A stretch of DNA of 64,000 bases from Mediterranea sp. An20 (GTDB taxonomy: Bacteria; Bacteroidota; Bacteroidia; Bacteroidales; Bacteroidaceae): positions 62,001 through 126,000 of the forward strand of contig NZ_NFJV01000003.1 of assembly GCF_002160055.1 (NCBI RefSeq), read 5' to 3'. The position numbers and the translations under genes are program-made. Shown piece after piece: positions 57,149 to 64,000 of this stretch. The notes below the pieces were generated by a model. The model searched no databases. It saw only the letters and a list, made by a program, of their open reading frames with translations, and had not been told where the DNA came from. Position 1 is the stretch's first letter, and every line of letters starts with the position of its first letter.

Positions 57149-57580
57149 TCATTCGACTGTTTTGTTTATCCATTTTAGCACTGTTCCCCATAAGGGTATA
57201 TTGGCGATAAGCAAAAAGGCAAGAGAGAACAGGAAAAAGTAACACCGGGCAGGGCTGAACTTGCGTCCTGCATAGTGCTGCATGACCGCCTTCCGCCGGG
57301 AGGACGGATATATCCTGCCGGGCAGATAGACTATTACCGCGCTACAGACAATCATGGCGATTGTAAGGAAATCGCGTACAGGAGGGTCGAAACAGAAAAC
57401 GATGGTCAGCATCGGCCCAAGGACAACAACCATGATGCAAAGCATCAGCATACTATCCCCGTCGGGTCGATTCGGTTCGCCTTTGTAATGCTGCTGTGCC
57501 ATTTCTCCCAACCAGAACAGATAGTCGAAGAAATAGTAGTGCCGTGGCTGCTCTTGCTCTTTATATTCCTGTTTCCTCAT
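57149..57580 (-). CDS. Membrane protein near immunity cluster
   Basis: 143 residues with about three or four hydrophobic segments: LMLCIMVVVLGPMLTIVFCF, FLTIAMIVCSAVIVYL and CYFFLFSLAFLLIANIPLW. N terminus polar (MRKQEYKEQEQPRHYYFF). Possibly a membrane-located immunity protein, paired with the Imm17-like gene 24 bases upstream. No family recognised. Confidence 0.6.
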   Translation of the reverse strand: MRKQEYKEQEQPRHYYFFDYLFWLGEMAQQHYKGEPNRPDGDSMLMLCIMVVVLGPMLTIVFCFDPPVRDFLTIAMIVCSAVIVYLPGRIYPSSRRKAVMQHYAGRKFSPARCYFFLFSLAFLLIANIPLWGTVLKWINKTVE

Positions 57581-57604
57581 AAAGCTCTCCGTTTTTCAGG
57601 CTAC

Positions 57605-57865
57605 TCACTTCATGGAGAAGAACCCCATAATCCATAATACCAGAAGGAGGAACAGCAATACACCATGCCAGAAACGCACCGCCCTCTCGCCGAAGATTTC
57701 ACGCACCAAGTTCCAGCCCCGTGTGCCCCCCTGGTAAGTCCACTTCCATCCGCATATCACCCCGATAAGCCACAGCAGCAGGATGCCGCCGGCTATCAGG
57801 TAGCCGTAACGGGGATTCTCAGCTATCTTTTCAGAAAATTTATTTATCAGTTCGTCCATGCTCAT
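57605..57865 (-). CDS. Imm17-like two-helix membrane protein
   Basis: 86 residues with two hydrophobic segments (YLIAGGILLLWLIGVICGW and VRFWHGVLLFLLLVLWIMGFF) joined by the loop KWTYQGGTRGWNLVREIFGERA. It is a paralogue of the protein at 59374: both share PxxxYLxxxGxxxLxLIGVIxxWxW and a late xRFWxxxL. I associate this two-helix layout with Imm17-type immunity proteins. It would protect the inner membrane from a pore-forming or membrane toxin. Confidence 0.55.
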   Translation of the reverse strand: MSMDELINKFSEKIAENPRYGYLIAGGILLLWLIGVICGWKWTYQGGTRGWNLVREIFGERAVRFWHGVLLFLLLVLWIMGFFSMK

Positions 57866-57887
57866 ATCGTTGTTTAAAATCTATAAC

Positions 57888-58433
57888 TCAAATTTCTTTA
57901 AACGCCACGCTTACAAATTTATTTCCGTCAATTAGGTGTTTGATTCTTTCTGATACAAATAATTCTTTAGACAGATCAAGGCAACCAAATTCTACATCCA
58001 ATTTTTCTTTTTCTACGACAAGCTGATAAAAAAGATATTCTTTTGTTTCTTCTAAAATCTTATAGCTCGATTCTTCTAAGTTAATGCATTTTGTAGGATT
58101 GATGATATTGAGTATTTTATACTCACATGTGATTAACTTATCCGAAGAATTAAAAATATCTACATCCAGCCATTGATGATCAACTGTGATTATCTGCTCA
58201 ACAAAATCCCGAAATTCTGGACTCAAGATATAAATATTAAAATTTATACATAATAGACTTTGTTGCAGAACCAAGTTATCATCACCGTATGCCTTTGCTA
58301 TAAACTGCATGTTATCTAAGTTACAGCCAGAATTTATCAGCCAGCCATAATCATCTTCCAATTCTATAATTAAATCTTCATCTGTAATATCAGAATTGAA
58401 ACTTTTTAATAAAAAATATTTTTCCATTTTCAT
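57888..58433 (-). CDS. Imm43-like immunity protein
   Basis: 181 residues (from MKMEKYFLLKSFNSDITDEDLIIELEDDYGWLINSGC). Ends ELFVSERIKHLIDGNKFVSVAFKEI, like the protein at 34581 and Imm43/DUF1629-type proteins. Cytoplasmic. Only 6 bases from the ankyrin lipoprotein gene upstream, so the two are coupled. Confidence 0.5.
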   Translation of the reverse strand: MKMEKYFLLKSFNSDITDEDLIIELEDDYGWLINSGCNLDNMQFIAKAYGDDNLVLQQSLLCINFNIYILSPEFRDFVEQIITVDHQWLDVDIFNSSDKLITCEYKILNIINPTKCINLEESSYKILEETKEYLFYQLVVEKEKLDVEFGCLDLSKELFVSERIKHLIDGNKFVSVAFKEI

Positions 58434-58439
58434 CTATAC

Positions 58440-59294
58440 TTAATTTGTTTCGCTTTGACTAACGTTGGTATTATTTGAAATGGATGTACTGTCTTCATCA
58501 ATTCTTTGTTTTTTTGTTACCGGAAATTTGACTCCCATTCCCTTCAATCGTTCTATGATTGCTCGGGCATGAGCTATATATTCTGGAGTACCCAAATTAC
58601 GTTCAATTTGCTGCTGCAATTCATACCCCAAACTAACTCCATCTTTATTTATCTGCCTGGGGCTTGCTCCATTATCCAAAAAATACTCTACCAAGTCAAG
58701 CTCTCTGACAATAGCGGCTGTAATGACAGGTGTATCTCCTGAATTATCGGGGACATTCAAGTCCAGACCATGTTCCATCAGATACTTAATTCGCTTCATG
58801 TCGCTTGCTCCACCAACAATGAGTTCGTGAATCGGTGAAAATGGGATAGTCGCGTTTACATCAGCACCGTATTCTATTAACAACTTTATGTATTTTATGT
58901 CCCAATCAGGATGACCACAAACAAAAGAAAGTGGCATTAACCTAAATGTGCCCCCTTCCCGTTTAATATAATCGGGATTATTTCCCTTCATAGGATGATT
59001 CACATAAGACAAAAGATTTGGGTCTGCACCGTTTTCCAGCAAGAGCCTTGCCGCACCATATTGCTGTATATATATGGCATACATGAGGTAGGTAAAGCCA
59101 TACTTCCCGGGTGCGTTTACATCAATCGCATTGTCAGAAAGAAGACGTTTTATCTTTTTAGAGTTGCCATGATAGATGGCATTGGCAAACATCAGTTCGT
59201 CTCCCTCCGCAAAGTACTTTTCAGGAGCATACTCGGAGAAAGAATTGCACCCGAACAATGTCAGTAGGGCCATGATGTACACTAAATGTTTCAT
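58440..59294 (-). CDS. Ankyrin-repeat lipoprotein (periplasmic immunity type)
   Basis: 284 residues with a lipoprotein signal peptide (MKHLVYIMALLTLFGC, lipobox LTLFGC). Ankyrin repeats at about residues 45-240 (AIYHGNSKKIKRLLSDNAIDVNAPGKYG, LMYAIYIQQYGAARLLLENGADPN, TPVITAAIVRELDLVEYFLDNGASP). Lipid anchoring would place it in the periplasm, suited to neutralising toxins such as cell-wall or membrane effectors. A minus-strand TATCTTTG at 59299-59306 just before the ATG suggests a nearly leaderless transcript. Confidence 0.75.
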   Translation of the reverse strand: MKHLVYIMALLTLFGCNSFSEYAPEKYFAEGDELMFANAIYHGNSKKIKRLLSDNAIDVNAPGKYGFTYLMYAIYIQQYGAARLLLENGADPNLLSYVNHPMKGNNPDYIKREGGTFRLMPLSFVCGHPDWDIKYIKLLIEYGADVNATIPFSPIHELIVGGASDMKRIKYLMEHGLDLNVPDNSGDTPVITAAIVRELDLVEYFLDNGASPRQINKDGVSLGYELQQQIERNLGTPEYIAHARAIIERLKGMGVKFPVTKKQRIDEDSTSISNNTNVSQSETN

Positions 59295-59373
59295 TCCACA
59301 AAGATAATGTTTGTCAGCCGAGTCGCCTTTAGTTTTTCACCTGTTTTTGGGCAGCCAAGAATGAAATTATGTC

Positions 59374-59652
59374 CTATTTATACACTTTAAAGTAAAAAAA
59401 CAGCAGTACAATGATTGCCAATATTAAAAATACAGCATACCAGAAACGAAAGGTGGCAGGGCCAAAAAGCTCCACGAAATAATTGCCCAGCCATGTCCTT
59501 GGACGGCACACCCACTGCCAATTCATTATCACCCCTATTAAGAACAGGGCTATTACTCCTATGACAGCAAGGTAAGCTACATCCGGATTGTTCCCAAAAT
59601 AATGCCTGATCCTGTCTGGTACAGATTCCAGGAAATCTTTTTCATGTTCCAT
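59374..59652 (-). CDS. Imm17-like two-helix membrane protein
   Basis: 92 residues with two hydrophobic segments (VAYLAVIGVIALFLIGVIMNW and FRFWYAVFLILAIIVLLFFYF) and the loop QWVCRPRTWLGNYFVELFGPAT. Paralogue of the protein at 57605, so the two may be diverged immunity variants. The 79-bp gap to the ankyrin gene carries a partial cassette repeat (AATGTTTGTCAGCCGAGTCG). Confidence 0.55.
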   Translation of the reverse strand: MEHEKDFLESVPDRIRHYFGNNPDVAYLAVIGVIALFLIGVIMNWQWVCRPRTWLGNYFVELFGPATFRFWYAVFLILAIIVLLFFYFKVYK

Positions 59653-59740
59653 ATTGTATGTACTTTTGCGATGCAGTCCCGGGGCGTTCCTCTGCCAGCT
59701 TTCAGTTGCTGGTGATGAATCCGTTTTTTATGTCTGCCTA

Positions 59741-59748
59741 CAAAGGTA
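59741..59748 (-). promoter_or_regulatory. Internal -7 element
   Basis: Minus-strand TACCTTTG, a perfect -7, reading leftward into the gene at 59652. No -33 TTTG at the right distance, so it is weaker evidence than the array promoters. Confidence 0.5.
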
Positions 59749-59775
59749 ATAGTTTTTTATTTGTATAGAAGCTAA

Positions 59776-60435
59776 TCAAGAAACAATTTGATAATCAATT
59801 AATTTATCCAATTTGAATTTCTGTAATTGATTTTCTATTGTAGCATTTAACACATCCATATTCATTAATTCCCTGACTTCGCTTTCCCATCCTTTGGCAC
59901 CTCCATAATTGTTGATAACTCTTTCTGGCCAATCCGATATAATTCTCTTCCCTTTTTCAATTTCGTTTTCTGCCTGCTCATCATTACCACAATAATAATT
60001 TAATAACACAATATCTGTTAATGTAGTCTTGTCGTAGAAAATATTTTGGGCACCCTTCATATATGTAATCAAGTCGCTATATTTCAGTCGCTTTATTGTT
60101 AAAATAGGAACCTGATTATATAGTTCGTTTACAATTATATCTAAATCGTTATCATGCTCTTGCATAGAAAAGCTGTTTATGACTCCCTTTTTATTCTTTA
60201 AATGGGTAGCTGAAATTAAAGGTATGGTTGGAATATTTAAATCAACCATTAAGTTATACAAATGAAAGCATACTCGATAGCGTTGGCTTGATAAACTGGC
60301 AAAATGTAGCCCCAACAAAAAACAGCCATTACGTTTTATGATGTGCATTGTTTTATACTTGACAAAATCAGGAAATAATTTTAGCCAGTCAGTTGTTATT
60401 CCATTTTTATTCAATTTTTCAACCATGATTTTCAA
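59776..60435 (-). CDS. Hypothetical cassette protein
   Basis: 219 residues (a later start at MVEKLNKN is possible). Alpha/beta; includes FLLGLHFASLSSQRYRVCFHLYNLMVDLNIPTIPLISATHLK and a C-terminal helical stretch. No family recognised. Between repeat R18 and the promoter at 59741. Confidence 0.6.
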   Translation of the reverse strand: MKIMVEKLNKNGITTDWLKLFPDFVKYKTMHIIKRNGCFLLGLHFASLSSQRYRVCFHLYNLMVDLNIPTIPLISATHLKNKKGVINSFSMQEHDNDLDIIVNELYNQVPILTIKRLKYSDLITYMKGAQNIFYDKTTLTDIVLLNYYCGNDEQAENEIEKGKRIISDWPERVINNYGGAKGWESEVRELMNMDVLNATIENQLQKFKLDKLIDYQIVS

Positions 60436-60465
60436 TCTTGCTTATTGTTGTTTCTTTGTTATAAT

Positions 60466-60518
60466 CAATAATGTTTGGCAGCTAACCGCCATTTGAATCG
60501 ACTAAGATGTGTGTAACC
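60466..60518 (-). repeat. Cassette repeat R18
   Basis: Minus strand GGTTACACACATCTTAGTCG...TTAGCTGCCAAACATTA; hairpin AGTCGATTCAAATGGCGGTT is imperfect. Confidence 0.65.
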
Positions 60519-60520
60519 TA

Positions 60521-60856
60521 TTATTCATGCACAAACATATTTATATCATCAATGGCATCTTCAATTCTGTCACGGATATAAGGATTATCTTTTTGTTGAG
60601 TAAACAATTCAAAGATTCTCTCTTTTTCTATTTTTCCGTGTATTCGAGCCAGATGCCCGATACATGTAACCGCTAATCCACAGATGTTCCTTTCTCTATT
60701 GCTGTTGATAATATCAATGCAAACATCTTGAATCCATTTCCATTCATCGCAATCAAAGGTTATCTTCAACAAAAGATTGCAACAAAATTCAATATCTTCA
60801 TCACACAGTAATATTTCTCGAATGCTATTGTATATGTCTTGTGCCATTTTATTCAC
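60521..60856 (-). CDS. HEAT-like helical cassette protein
   Basis: 111 residues of helical pairs (YNSIREILLCDEDIEFCCNLLLKITFDCDEWKWIQDVCIDIINSNRERNICGLAVTCIGHLARIHGKIEKERIFELFT). The look is of a short HEAT/ARM-repeat immunity protein. No exact family named. Confidence 0.6.
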   Translation of the reverse strand: MNKMAQDIYNSIREILLCDEDIEFCCNLLLKITFDCDEWKWIQDVCIDIINSNRERNICGLAVTCIGHLARIHGKIEKERIFELFTQQKDNPYIRDRIEDAIDDINMFVHE

Positions 60857-60861
60857 TTATT

Positions 60862-60914
60862 GTAATGTTTGACAGCTAATCACTCGTACAAGGGAGATTC
60901 AGACGCTTGTTATC
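60862..60914 (-). repeat. Cassette repeat R19
   Basis: Minus strand GATAACAAGCGTCTGAATCTC...GCTGTCAAACATTA. Part is translated as the end (NLPCTSD) of the gene at 60876. Confidence 0.65.
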
Positions 60915-61409
60915 ATGGTTCTCATATAAAGAATCTCCTACATGTTCCTTGAACACTATACAAGCTTTCTTCTCTTCAGAACTGAATACCGTATATCCTT
61001 GCTTGGCCAACATCACCAAATAGTTCCTTAACGAAGGGTTTCGCAATGGATATTCCTTTTTATATCCAGCTGGAATTATATACGGATATTCTTCAGGAGT
61101 ATGGTAATTGGGGGTATGAAGAAAAAGAGCGTCATACCTGCTATCTTCCAAAACAAGTATGGCAAATATCTGGAAAGGACGATCCATATTCTCAACAAAT
61201 TGTTCAATCATTAAAAAGTGCCCGAATAATACATCCAAATGTTCTTTACGCTCCTTCCAACATACATTTCCATAACCGTTCCGGTCGAAGTGTAAGTGGT
61301 CAAAATAACTCCATCTTGATTTATCCAACAATATGTCACGCCAATTATCCAATTCGATACATTGGCGTAACCTCCTATAATATCTTTTCAGCCCTCTTCT
61401 TTTCTTCAT
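60876..61409 (-). CDS. Hypothetical cassette protein
   Basis: 177 residues starting MKKRRGLKRYYRRLRQCIELDNWRDILLDKSRW, very basic N terminus. Frame continues upstream to 61457 through repeat R20 (SYLKRKATDKHHHYK), but that part is a reading of the repeat, so 61409 is preferred. Contains FGHFLMIEQFVENMDRPFQIFAILV. No family recognised; the C terminus runs into repeat R19. Confidence 0.55.
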   Translation of the reverse strand: MKKRRGLKRYYRRLRQCIELDNWRDILLDKSRWSYFDHLHFDRNGYGNVCWKERKEHLDVLFGHFLMIEQFVENMDRPFQIFAILVLEDSRYDALFLHTPNYHTPEEYPYIIPAGYKKEYPLRNPSLRNYLVMLAKQGYTVFSSEEKKACIVFKEHVGDSLYENHDNKRLNLPCTSD

Positions 61410-61417
61410 TTTATAAT

Positions 61418-61456
61418 GATGATGTTTGTCAGTCGCCTTCCTTTTTAGATAAGACA
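61418..61456 (-). repeat. Partial cassette repeat R20
   Basis: Plus-strand ATGATGTTTGTCAGTCGCC is one half of a repeat; the other half is missing where the gene at 61457 ends with a stop/start overlap. Confidence 0.45.
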
Positions 61457-61966
61457 TTAATCAGAAAGCCACTCTTTAATCTCACTGATAATATTAGGAT
61501 TATTGAATTTTGAGTTCCATTTTATTATTGTATCTGCATCATAATAATCACTAACCATAAACAACAAGAGTTTATCATTAGGTATTACACCACTATTTCT
61601 AAAATCTTTTAAAACCTCTATGCAGTTGTTTACCAAAATCTCTTCATAATCTTTGCCTGACAAAGCACATCTCTTCAATATAAACGATATTTCATTGAAA
61701 AATATATTTCTATATATCGAATAATCATTTTTTATGTTCTCACTATACCATTCTGCTGGGCTAAACTTGTATGTCAAGTAATACTTATCATCCCTTTTCT
61801 TATCAAGATAAGAATTTGTATTAAAAATCATAGTAATTGACATATAGCTGTCATCTGTATATAACGCATAGGAACTTATATCTTCATAATAATCTTGCGC
61901 CCTCAAATAATTGTGCATTTTTATTATGGAGTCCTTTATTTTCTCTTTAAGTAAAGCAGTTTCCAT
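61457..61966 (-). CDS. DUF4303-like immunity-type protein
   Basis: 169 residues: SSYALYTDDSYMSITMIFNTNSYLDKK...YYLTYKFSPAEWYSENIKNDYSIY has the pattern of DUF4303 proteins (A-L-Y-T-D-D, then P-A-E-W-x-Y/S), a family found in polymorphic-toxin immunity clusters. The match is from memory. Flanked by repeats R20 and R21. Confidence 0.5.
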   Translation of the reverse strand: METALLKEKIKDSIIKMHNYLRAQDYYEDISSYALYTDDSYMSITMIFNTNSYLDKKRDDKYYLTYKFSPAEWYSENIKNDYSIYRNIFFNEISFILKRCALSGKDYEEILVNNCIEVLKDFRNSGVIPNDKLLLFMVSDYYDADTIIKWNSKFNNPNIISEIKEWLSD

Positions 61967-61988
61967 TATTTTGTAATTAAATTATTGA

Positions 61989-62045
61989 CTAATGTTTGAC
62001 AGCAAATGATTTATCAGTGTGTTATAAACTCGCTTTTAATCTCCT
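61989..62045 (-). repeat. Cassette repeat R21 (degraded)
   Basis: Plus-strand AATGTTTGACAGCAAATG on one side with AGTGTGTTATAAAC on the other; hairpin weak. A further CTGTAACAAGCGCAT follows at about 62044-62060, another end-like word. Confidence 0.45.
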
Positions 62046-62068
62046 GTAACAAGCGCATACAATTATTT

Positions 62069-62974
62069 TCAGTCTTGTTTATCATCTGTACAGCATCTGC
62101 CATTTGTTTTCTGAAGATTAAAGTTATTAAGGTCTAATAGAGTTAAATCATATTCCTTTTTCACAGGAATAGATATATATTCTAATTGTGGCATTTCAAG
62201 TAATTCCCTTATTTTATTGTCTTTTATGTATGTTGAGCCAAGGATTCTAATCTCTTGTAAATTAGTTAATTTATTAAGAAAGCCCAAAGAAGGTAATACA
62301 CCACAGTTATCAATAGTTATTTGTTTTACATTATTTACACTTCCAATTATTTCCCAATTATTAATATTCTTGCAATTTTTCAAAGAAATAGAAGTAAGAG
62401 ATTCGTTTCCATACAACCAGTCAAGATTAGTAAGATTTGAATCATAACCTATACCAATATGTTCTATATAAGGCATATTATGAATGACATCAAACTCTGT
62501 TAAGTTTGTTTTCATTAATCCAATTCTTCTAAGTTTTGTTAGCGAATTAAATTCAAAAGATGATTTACATAGATAATTATCAAAAAATAGATTTTCTATA
62601 TTGGTACAATCAAAAATGGATTCACATGTTTTCTTATCATAATTAAGATATATGCACCACAAATTATTTAATGAGGAAAATGGTATTTTATAATCTACTT
62701 TCCCATATAAACTGATATACTCTAAATTATTTAAGTTAGATAACTCAGAGATATTTTCATATAATAAAGTATTCAAATTTAAAGCTCTTAGAAATTTGCA
62801 TGTAGCAATTCTTTTTATGTCTTTAATCTTTGTTTTTATATCATTTGCTGTTACTACAAATCCATCAATTTTATTATCCCTAATGTATTCTATATCAAAA
62901 CTTTGTCCATCATCTACTTGAATGAATGTATAACTCCTTTCAAAGATTTCTTTTTCAAAAATATATGTTTCCAT
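62069..62974 (-). CDS. Leucine-rich-repeat-like cassette protein
   Basis: 301 residues with irregular LRR-type repeats from about residue 60 to 280 (LRALNLNTLLYENISELSNLNNLEYISLYG, TSISLKNCKNINNWEIIGSVNNVKQITIDNCG, KLTNLQEIRILGSTYI). No signal peptide. Likely a binding scaffold, consistent with an immunity role; ends CCTDDKQD. AT-rich. Confidence 0.65.
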   Translation of the reverse strand: METYIFEKEIFERSYTFIQVDDGQSFDIEYIRDNKIDGFVVTANDIKTKIKDIKRIATCKFLRALNLNTLLYENISELSNLNNLEYISLYGKVDYKIPFSSLNNLWCIYLNYDKKTCESIFDCTNIENLFFDNYLCKSSFEFNSLTKLRRIGLMKTNLTEFDVIHNMPYIEHIGIGYDSNLTNLDWLYGNESLTSISLKNCKNINNWEIIGSVNNVKQITIDNCGVLPSLGFLNKLTNLQEIRILGSTYIKDNKIRELLEMPQLEYISIPVKKEYDLTLLDLNNFNLQKTNGRCCTDDKQD

Positions 62975-63098
62975 GTGTTGACTATTTATTACGTCTTGAA
63001 CTATTAATTACTTTGGCAATTTCTGAATAGTTTTTTATATTACTATCATGTAACATAACATTATTCTATTATTATTCACCCATTTCGTTGTTTGTTAT

Positions 63099-63578
63099 CT
63101 AATCATGGATTTCCTTGAACTTATCTGATAAGTGCTGGGAATACCTCTCGATTAAGTTGTTATATAACCAACTGCGTGATATAGAAGCACCTAAAAGTCC
63201 ACTAATATATAACCAAATTAACGAAACCTCAAGTTTGCCTTCACTAATAAAATCATAAGTAAGAAATTTTAAGCATAATGCAAAATATTGATGTTTAATA
63301 TTATCCATTGGAAGCGAATTTTTATAACGATACACTTCTTCCCTTATTTCTTCTAAACTATGAATATCTATAGAACCGGGAGTATTCCATACCGCTTCAA
63401 TGTTAGACAAAATCGTTTTCTCCTGAGTATTCAATATGTCATTGAAATACTTGAAGCCCGTGATGAAAAAAGGAATTACGTTATTCTTATATTCCTCTTT
63501 TGGATTAGGACTTGATGAAATGTAGTCATCAAGTTCATAAGCTAAATCTTGAAATAATAAATCATCTAAAGCACTCAT
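63099..63578 (-). CDS. Hypothetical cassette protein
   Basis: 159 residues, helical and acidic at the start (MSALDDLLFQDLAYELDDYISSSPNPKEEYKNN). Ends RYSQHLSDKFKEIHD. No family recognised. The gap to the LRR gene (62975-63098) has only half an array-type end (GTTTGTTATCTAATC) and no clear full repeat. Confidence 0.6.
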   Translation of the reverse strand: MSALDDLLFQDLAYELDDYISSSPNPKEEYKNNVIPFFITGFKYFNDILNTQEKTILSNIEAVWNTPGSIDIHSLEEIREEVYRYKNSLPMDNIKHQYFALCLKFLTYDFISEGKLEVSLIWLYISGLLGASISRSWLYNNLIERYSQHLSDKFKEIHD

Positions 63579-63597
63579 CGTTATTTTCTTGTTTGAA

Positions 63598-63646
63598 ATG
63601 TTCGGCAGCGTTCCACTTTAAGCAAAAATGCTGTTTGTTAGCTACA
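63598..63646 (-). repeat. Cassette repeat R22 (class II)
   Basis: Minus strand GCTAACAAACAGCATTTTTGC...GCTGCCGAACATTTC. Confidence 0.7.
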
Positions 63647-63698
63647 TATCTCCAAAGATATTAAGTTCTCTATATCCTCTAAGCTTAATAAAAGCATT

Positions 63699-64000
63699 TT
63701 AACCAATACTATTCTCCTGTTTTAATGGACGGAACTCTAATATCTTGTATTCCAGTTCATCATCACCAAAAACTATGAGCCATTCATAACTCTTTGGAAA
63801 ACCCAACAGTACGTTCATATTGATAGCATCAATTTCCCATATTTTTAGCAACTTCATAAATTCAATAAAATAACAGACTTCTGTCTCCAGTATATATTTG
63901 TCCCCATAAGACCATAACAAAATCTTTTCGTTTAGTCCTAAAGGAAAATCATCAAACAGTTTTGATGCCATATATTCCTTAGAAGGTGTAGCACTTCTGC
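63699..64000 (-). CDS. Cassette protein, may begin beyond the window
   Basis: At least 90 residues from the ATG at 63971 (MASKLFDDFPLGLNEKILLWSYGDKYILETEVCYFIEFMKLLKIWEIDAINMNVLLGFPKSYEWLIVFGDDELEYKILEFRP). The frame stays open to the right edge (ATPSKEY before the Met), so the start may be outside. No family recognised. Last visible gene of the second array stretch. Confidence 0.5.
   Translation of the reverse strand, partial: RSATPSKEYMASKLFDDFPLGLNEKILLWSYGDKYILETEVCYFIEFMKLLKIWEIDAINMNVLLGFPKSYEWLIVFGDDELEYKILEFRPLKQENSIG

Noticed and set aside
33464..63646. Ordinary class 1-type integron
   Set aside because: No IntI is seen in the window and the repeat right ends are CARACATTR rather than GTTRRRY, so only an integron-like relation is claimed.

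Overview
The window looks like part of a large integrative/conjugative-type element of a gut Bacteroidales (Bacteroides/Parabacteroides-like). Three things suggest this. Many upstream regions carry the Bacteroidetes -7 element TAnnTTTG, in several cases with TTTG 19-21 bp upstream. The integrase has the IntDOT-type active site that lacks the first arginine. The immunity-gene families are those of Bacteroidales acquired interbacterial defence clusters. No VirB4, VirD4 or core mating-pore genes were seen, so the window is a flank of the element rather than all of it. No tRNA, rRNA or CRISPR was found.

Layout. 0-3.4 kb (minus): tyrosine integrase, two GNAT acetyltransferases, and a serine-recombinase-like protein whose catalytic residues are lost. 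3.6-10.1 kb (plus): a mobilisation operon with lipoprotein, membrane protein, HTH-like protein, MobV relaxase and OmpA-type outer-membrane protein. 10.2-11.9 kb (minus): an AbiE toxin-antitoxin pair with a palindromic operator over its promoter. 12-15.3 kb (plus): small genes, the first three behind structured leaders. 15.3-31.3 kb (minus): a 15-gene operon with two ArdC-type proteins, an SSB-like protein, peptidoglycan hydrolases, a Toprim/primase-like protein and several exported or membrane proteins. 31.5-32.1 kb: a divergent M23 peptidase. 32.1-44.8 kb (minus, AT-rich): an array of about 20 small genes, many recognisable as immunity proteins (SUKH, Imm42-like, Imm51, barstar, ankyrin), separated by about 50-bp repeats. 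45.2-57.0 kb (plus): leader-driven genes including a 1657-aa methyltransferase-helicase, SSB and a ParB-like protein. 57.1-64 kb (minus): a second stretch of the immunity array, running off the right edge.

How it fits together. The integrase and MobV relaxase would mobilise the element. The minus operon and the leader-driven plus genes (SSB, ParB-like, ArdC, methyltransferase-helicase) look like functions that protect and establish incoming single-stranded DNA. The immunity array is defensive cargo that would protect the host from rivals' contact-delivered toxins. It resembles the recombinase-associated acquired interbacterial defence (rAID) clusters described for Bacteroidales: genes arranged as cassettes, each followed by an integron-attC-like hairpin repeat. 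The promoter at its head is duplicated twice inside the array.

The most unusual signal is a set of nine intergenic leaders (before genes at 12277, 13360, 14446, 45204, 46479, 51890, 53121, 54306 and 56468). Each has a leftward promoter-like motif at its far edge and one or two hairpins whose stems are kept by compensatory changes, then an A-rich stretch before the start codon. Other notable signals are a -1 slippery heptamer joining an M23-like protein to a second domain, a pseudo-recombinase next to repeated AAATCATACTCTG sites that recur 28 kb away at the big operon's promoter, and a palindrome at both ends of the AbiE operon.
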